From the NCBI GenBank assembly GCA_964415255.1, contig CAYQAC010000040.1, positions 1-34,617 of the forward strand: 34,617 bases of DNA, read 5' to 3'. This DNA is from JAHBVY01 sp964415255 (GTDB lineage Bacteria > Myxococcota_A > Polyangia > Polyangiales > Polyangiaceae). Each line of letters starts with the position of its first letter. Position 1 is the first letter of the stretch. A program made the translations under genes and the position numbers. Shown in pieces: positions 31,495-34,617 of the stretch. The notes below the pieces were generated by a model that searched no databases, was not told where the DNA came from, and saw nothing but the letters and a program-made list of their open reading frames with translations.

Positions 31495-32388
31495 ATGCCG
31501 GAGCTGCCTGAGGTCGAGGTCACGCGTCAGCGCATCGAGGGGCTCTTCGTGGGGCGCCGGGTGAAGCGGGTGCACACCACGGAGCCGAGCTACCTCTTCA
31601 TCACGCCCCCGAAGGAGCTCGCGCGGCGCCTCACCGGGCGGACGCCCACCGCGCTCATGCGTCATGGAAAATACCTGCTGCTCGAGCTCGACGACGATAG
31701 CCGCTTGCTGCTCCACCTGGGGATGACAGGGCAGCTGTTCGGTGAGGGTGCGGAGAGCGTGCGCCTGCTCAGCAAGGGCGCGCGTGGTCAGCTAAACGAT
31801 CCAATCACGGGGCCGCTCACGGCGCGCTCGATCCGCGCGGATAAGCACCTGCACTTGGTGCTTGAATTCGAGGACGGCGGGCCCCAGGTGCTCCTGCGCG
31901 ACACTCGGAAGTTTGGCAAGCTGCTGTGGCTCGCGGCGGGGGAGACGGACGCGCGCTTGACGCGGCTCGGGGTGGACGCGCTGGAGGCGGAGCCGCGGGC
32001 GATTCAGGCTAAGGTTCGTCAGCGGAGCGCGCCCATCAAGGCGACGCTGCTCGACCAGGGCGTGCTCGCGGGGGTGGGTAATATTTACGCGGACGAGGCG
32101 CTGTTTATCGCGCGCGTTCGCCCGACGCGCGCCACCTCACGCCTGACGGCGAGCGACTGGGAGCGGCTGATCCAAGCGGTGAAGTGGGTGCTCCGGCGCT
32201 CGATCGAGACCGGCGGCTCGAGCATCAGCGACTACGTGCTGCCGGACGGCAGCGACGGCGCTTACCAAGACGAGCGTCGCGTGTACGCGCGCACCGGGCT
32301 GCCGTGCCTTGAGTGCGGCGCGCTGATTCAGCGCGTGCAGGTGGGGCAGCGGAGCACGCACTTCTGCGCCGTGTGTCAGCGGCGCTGA
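31495..32388 (+). CDS. mutM: formamidopyrimidine-DNA glycosylase (Fpg/MutM)
   Basis: This base-excision repair enzyme removes oxidised purines such as 8-oxoguanine and nicks the abasic site. The mature N-terminus PELPEVEV has the catalytic Pro2 and Glu3. The conserved Lys in RHGKYLLLEL follows, then LLDQGVLAGVGNIYADEALF (helix-two-turn-helix). The C-terminal zinc finger has four cysteines, CLEC and CAVC, preceding the end. At 297 residues it is slightly longer than the usual ~270, due to an insertion after GMTGQLFGEG (about residues 83-120). It starts 15 bases after the hydrolase gene and converges on the DsbA-like gene with a 9-base gap. Confidence 0.95.
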   Translation: MPELPEVEVTRQRIEGLFVGRRVKRVHTTEPSYLFITPPKELARRLTGRTPTALMRHGKYLLLELDDDSRLLLHLGMTGQLFGEGAESVRLLSKGARGQLNDPITGPLTARSIRADKHLHLVLEFEDGGPQVLLRDTRKFGKLLWLAAGETDARLTRLGVDALEAEPRAIQAKVRQRSAPIKATLLDQGVLAGVGNIYADEALFIARVRPTRATSRLTASDWERLIQAVKWVLRRSIETGGSSISDYVLPDGSDGAYQDERRVYARTGLPCLECGALIQRVQVGQRSTHFCAVCQRR

Positions 32389-32397
32389 CGATGTGGC

Positions 32398-33003
32398 TCA
32401 GCTCAGGTGCGGCTGGATCAGATCGCGGAAGGTGGCGAAGGGGTGCGCCCCGAACAGCACGTCCTCCCCGATGAAGAAGCCGGGCGTGCCCACCCGGTCG
32501 ATGCCCAGGCTGTCCACCTCCGCCACCTCGCGCTCGATCGCGGGGCGGTGCGCCTCCTGATTCATTGCTGTGCGGAAACGATCGAGGTCGACGCCACCCA
32601 GGCCCTCGGCGTAGGTCTCGAGCTGCGGCCTGGCGAGGGCGCCCTGGCGCGCGAACAGCACGCGGTGGAAGCGCCAGAACCCCGCCTCGCCGAGCTGCGC
32701 GCGCACCTCGCGCGCCGCCTCCGCTGCGCCCATGGCGTGGGGGTGGATGCGCGTCAGCGGGTAGTCGCGCCAGACTATCTTCACCTGCTCCCCATAGTGG
32801 TGCAGCACCTCCTCCAGCACCGGCTGCACGTCGGCGCAGAAGGGGCACTCGAAGTCCCCCAGCTCTTGAATGATGAGCTTCGGGCGCTTCGCGCCTTTAA
32901 CGGGCGCGCCCGGGGGGACGCTGAGCTCGCGCCGAGCGCAGCCCAGGGAGGCGCCGAGCGGGGTGAGCAGGGCGAGCTTCAGCAGGGTGCGGCGCGCGAG
33001 CAT
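32398..33003 (-). CDS. DsbA-like thioredoxin-fold lipoprotein
   Basis: This is a periplasmic thiol-disulphide protein of the DsbA/thioredoxin_4 type. The signal sequence LLKLALLTPLGASLGC ends in a lipobox (an RR pair precedes it, so Tat-type export is possible but not required). FECPFC gives the CPFC redox motif, and GTPGFFIGED contains the cis-Pro loop. The helical insertion between them (AMGAAEAAREVRAQ, then LGGVDLDRFRTAMN) is the DsbA one. At 201 residues it is a normal size. ATG 33003 is the start. It lies tail-to-tail with mutM, and the region upstream contains the 16-bp tandem array. Confidence 0.88.
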   Translation of the reverse strand: MLARRTLLKLALLTPLGASLGCARRELSVPPGAPVKGAKRPKLIIQELGDFECPFCADVQPVLEEVLHHYGEQVKIVWRDYPLTRIHPHAMGAAEAAREVRAQLGEAGFWRFHRVLFARQGALARPQLETYAEGLGGVDLDRFRTAMNQEAHRPAIEREVAEVDSLGIDRVGTPGFFIGEDVLFGAHPFATFRDLIQPHLS

Positions 33004-33047
33004 CGCGCCTCGCTAGCATGGGGGCGACGGGGCCTGCACCCTCTACC

Positions 33048-33143
33048 AAGCGCCTGAGCTGCGAAGCGCCTGAGTTACCAAGCGCCTGAGGTGCGAAGCG
33101 CCTGAGCTATCAAGCGCCTGAGCTGCCGAGCGCCTGGATGAGG
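33048..33143 (-). repeat. 16-bp tandem array, intergenic
   Basis: Six adjoining units, starting AAGCGCCTGAGCTGCG at 33048, with a constant first ten bases (AAGCGCCTGA, last unit GAGCGCCTGG) and variable last six. They lie between the start of the DsbA-like gene and the end of the next lipoprotein gene. There are no spacers. The unit length is not a multiple of three, which fits a non-coding array. Confidence 0.88.
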
Positions 33144-33154
33144 AACCAGGGCGC

Positions 33155-34123
33155 TCAGCGCAGGCCGTCGAGGTGCACGATGTACCACTCGCCGCGCCAG
33201 GAGATCAGCGCGGAGAGGTTCAGGTGGCGGAGGGTGCCCTTGGCGTCGCGGTACCTGAGCTGTGAGCCGAACAGGCGATAGTAAGGGAGCTTGTTGTATT
33301 CGCGGCCCGGCTCGAGCCACGCGGCGTCGGCGGGCTTGAGCTCGAGCCCCTCGTAGCTTGCGCGCTTGCGGTCGCGGCCCAGGCGCCGGTGGTAGCGCTC
33401 GAGGTCGCGCTTCAGCTGCGCGTGGAGCCGATAGCGCCAGTCGCGCGGCGGGTTCTTGCTGTCCTTCAGCTGCTTGTAGACCTCCACCGGCATGAAGTAG
33501 GGCAGCACGCGGTTTGGGTCGTTCTCGATGATGGCGCTGAACAGGGCGGGGCCCAGCTGGCGGAAGAACTCCGACTCACCCGAGGGCAGCTCGCGGGTCT
33601 GGGGGAGCAGGGCGCCGTCGTCGTCGAGTAGGACGGGTGCCTGACCAGGTGCGTAGCTGGCGAGCAGCAGCGGGGAGCGCTCCTTGGGGTCATTGGGGAG
33701 CAAGCCGAGCTGTGGCGCAGGCTGCTGACGTTGCGCGACGGGGCCTGGCGCTGGGCCGGCGCTGGGCGCTGAGTCATCGCTGCTCGCGGGAGCTTCAACG
33801 TCGCCAGGCCGCGGGGGGGAGGCGTGAGCCGCCGCGTGGGGTGCGTCCAGGGCCGCGTGGGGCGCGTCCTGCTTGGCGGCGCTGGGAGCGCCCGCGCGCC
33901 GCTGGCTCTTGGGCTTGGCCTTGGGGGCGCGCTCTTGGGGCGCGGCGCCCGGCACCGCGACCACGATCTCGATCGGGCCGCGAGTCGCCGTGTCCCCTGG
34001 CGGGGGCGCCGCCTGACAGGCGCCGAGGCCTAACGCCGCGAGCGGCAGCGGCAGCAGGACACCTGACCAGGTGCGGAGGCGGAGCCGGCTGCCGGCGCGG
34101 GAGGGCCGCTTTCCAGGGCGCAT
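33155..34123 (-). CDS. lipoprotein of unknown function
   Basis: From ATG 34123 the signal peptide ends in the lipobox LGLGAC (Cys36). The next 130 residues are Ala/Pro/Lys-rich with DAPHAALDAPHAAAHA repeats, probably a flexible linker. The C-terminal 170 residues form a compact, charged domain (FFRQLGPALFSAIIENDPNR, YRLHAQLKRDLERYHRRLGR, WRGEWYIVHLDGLR) that I recall as a recurrent uncharacterised domain in Myxococcota lipoproteins but cannot name. The frame extends to 34264, but that overlaps the carboxylase gene and is not a signal peptide, so it is not used. The gene follows the carboxylase by 58 bases on the same strand. Confidence 0.78.
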   Translation of the reverse strand: MRPGKRPSRAGSRLRLRTWSGVLLPLPLAALGLGACQAAPPPGDTATRGPIEIVVAVPGAAPQERAPKAKPKSQRRAGAPSAAKQDAPHAALDAPHAAAHASPPRPGDVEAPASSDDSAPSAGPAPGPVAQRQQPAPQLGLLPNDPKERSPLLLASYAPGQAPVLLDDDGALLPQTRELPSGESEFFRQLGPALFSAIIENDPNRVLPYFMPVEVYKQLKDSKNPPRDWRYRLHAQLKRDLERYHRRLGRDRKRASYEGLELKPADAAWLEPGREYNKLPYYRLFGSQLRYRDAKGTLRHLNLSALISWRGEWYIVHLDGLR

Positions 34124-34181
34124 CCCGGAGCGGCTAACACCAGGCCCCCCACCTGGGCGAGTTTTTGGCGGCCCTTGGCCG

Positions 34182-34616
34182 TCACTCGCTGGGGCGCACC
34201 ACCACCAGCACGTCGCCGCCCTCCACTTGATCGCCCACCGCGACCCGCACCTCCGTGAGCTCACCCGACGACGAGGCGCGCACCGTGTGCTCCATCTTCA
34301 TGGCCTCCAAGACCACGAGCGGCGCGCCCACCTCCACCGAGCTCCCCACCTGAGCCAGGAGCTGCACCACGCGCCCAGGCATCGGCGCGCTCTCAGCGCC
34401 GGGCTCCACCTGGGCCTCCTGCTCGGGGAAGCGCGGCAGCTCCGTCAGGGTGACGCTGCCGAGCGGTGAGCTGACGAACCAGCGCTCGCCGTCGCGAATC
34501 ACGCGGGCACTGCGGCGTAGGGGGGCACCGCGGTGCAAGGAGGCACTGCCGATGGGGGCACTCTGGTCAGTGGGAGCACCCTGGTCAGTGGGGGCACGCT
34601 CCGTGGTGATCTCGTA
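34182..34616 (-). CDS. acyl-CoA carboxylase biotin-containing subunit, C-terminal part
   Basis: This is the end of a biotin-dependent acyl-CoA carboxylase alpha subunit (acetyl-, propionyl- or methylcrotonyl-CoA type). The biotinyl domain is clear: MPGRVVQLLAQVGSSVEVG, the biotin-accepting Lys in EAMKMEH, and VAVGDQVEGGDVLVVV to the end. Upstream lies a beta-rich linker domain (WFVSSPLGSVTLTELP) and a short APTDQ-type repeat (34556-34596). The gene runs past the window edge, so the biotin carboxylase domain is not seen. An internal TTG near 34538 is not the start. The biotin protein ligase and carboxyltransferase partners are outside the window. Confidence 0.88.
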   Translation of the reverse strand, partial: YEITTERAPTDQGAPTDQSAPIGSASLHRGAPLRRSARVIRDGERWFVSSPLGSVTLTELPRFPEQEAQVEPGAESAPMPGRVVQLLAQVGSSVEVGAPLVVLEAMKMEHTVRASSSGELTEVRVAVGDQVEGGDVLVVVRPSE

Positions 34617-34617
34617 G

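Noticed and set aside
1..34617. tRNA or rRNA genes, insertion sequences, transposase or integrase
   Set aside because: None could be recognised by eye on either strand; the island edges show no tRNA and no clear direct-repeat pair.

Overview
The window is high-GC chromosomal DNA from a Gram-negative bacterium, most likely a myxobacterium-like member of the Myxococcota. The basis is composition, several lipoprotein-box proteins with Gly/Ala/Ser/Thr-rich linkers, an MglA-type small GTPase, a Hanks-type Ser/Thr kinase, an FHA-domain protein and a histone H1-like Lys/Ala-rich tail. This is inference from gene content; no rRNA or other taxonomic marker is present. Ten Ns at 30307-30316 mark an assembly gap.

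Layout. 2-3183 (+): end of a DUF1111 di-haem oxidoreductase, an imelysin-like lipoprotein and an HTTM/gamma-carboxylase-like membrane protein, probably one operon. 3236-7794: RluA-type pseudouridine synthase (-), MglA-like GTPase (+), a transglutaminase-fold protein without cysteine (+) and an MFS transporter (-). 8116-9147 (+): NAD-type isocitrate dehydrogenase. 9148-13271: an accessory island of visibly lower GC. It holds a tight three-gene operon (DUF1232-like protein, double zinc-ribbon membrane protein, membrane-anchored HNH-type nuclease) that ends against the stub of a rhuM gene, itself overlapped by the C-terminal remnant of a RecG-like ATP-binding regulator. 13272-18138 (+): an MpaB/DUF2236 oxygenase and a 1199-residue protein that joins an H1-like tail to a RecQ-like helicase with destroyed catalytic motifs. 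18214-21147 (-): FadR-type regulator, small helper and GMC oxidoreductase, with a perfect double FadR-type operator upstream. 21705-30306 (-): SPL-like radical SAM protein, tryptophan 2,3-dioxygenase, AcpH-like protein, a short hypothetical, FHA protein, repeat-rich lipoprotein, Ser/Thr kinase and a large secreted hydrolase cut at its start by the gap. 30562-34616: secreted alpha/beta hydrolase and Fpg/MutM (+), then DsbA-like lipoprotein, another lipoprotein and the biotinyl end of an acyl-CoA carboxylase (-).

The best candidate for an undescribed system is the three-gene HNH operon (9296-12097), with its own promoter-proximal dyads and the neighbouring RhuM/RecG-like wreckage. The second is the RecQ pseudo-helicase with the H1-like tail. 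A dispersed intergenic motif (GCGGTGCCGTC-Y-AACCCCC) recurs at five or six sites. Short tandem arrays (12-18 bp) are common, both inside coding linkers and between genes.
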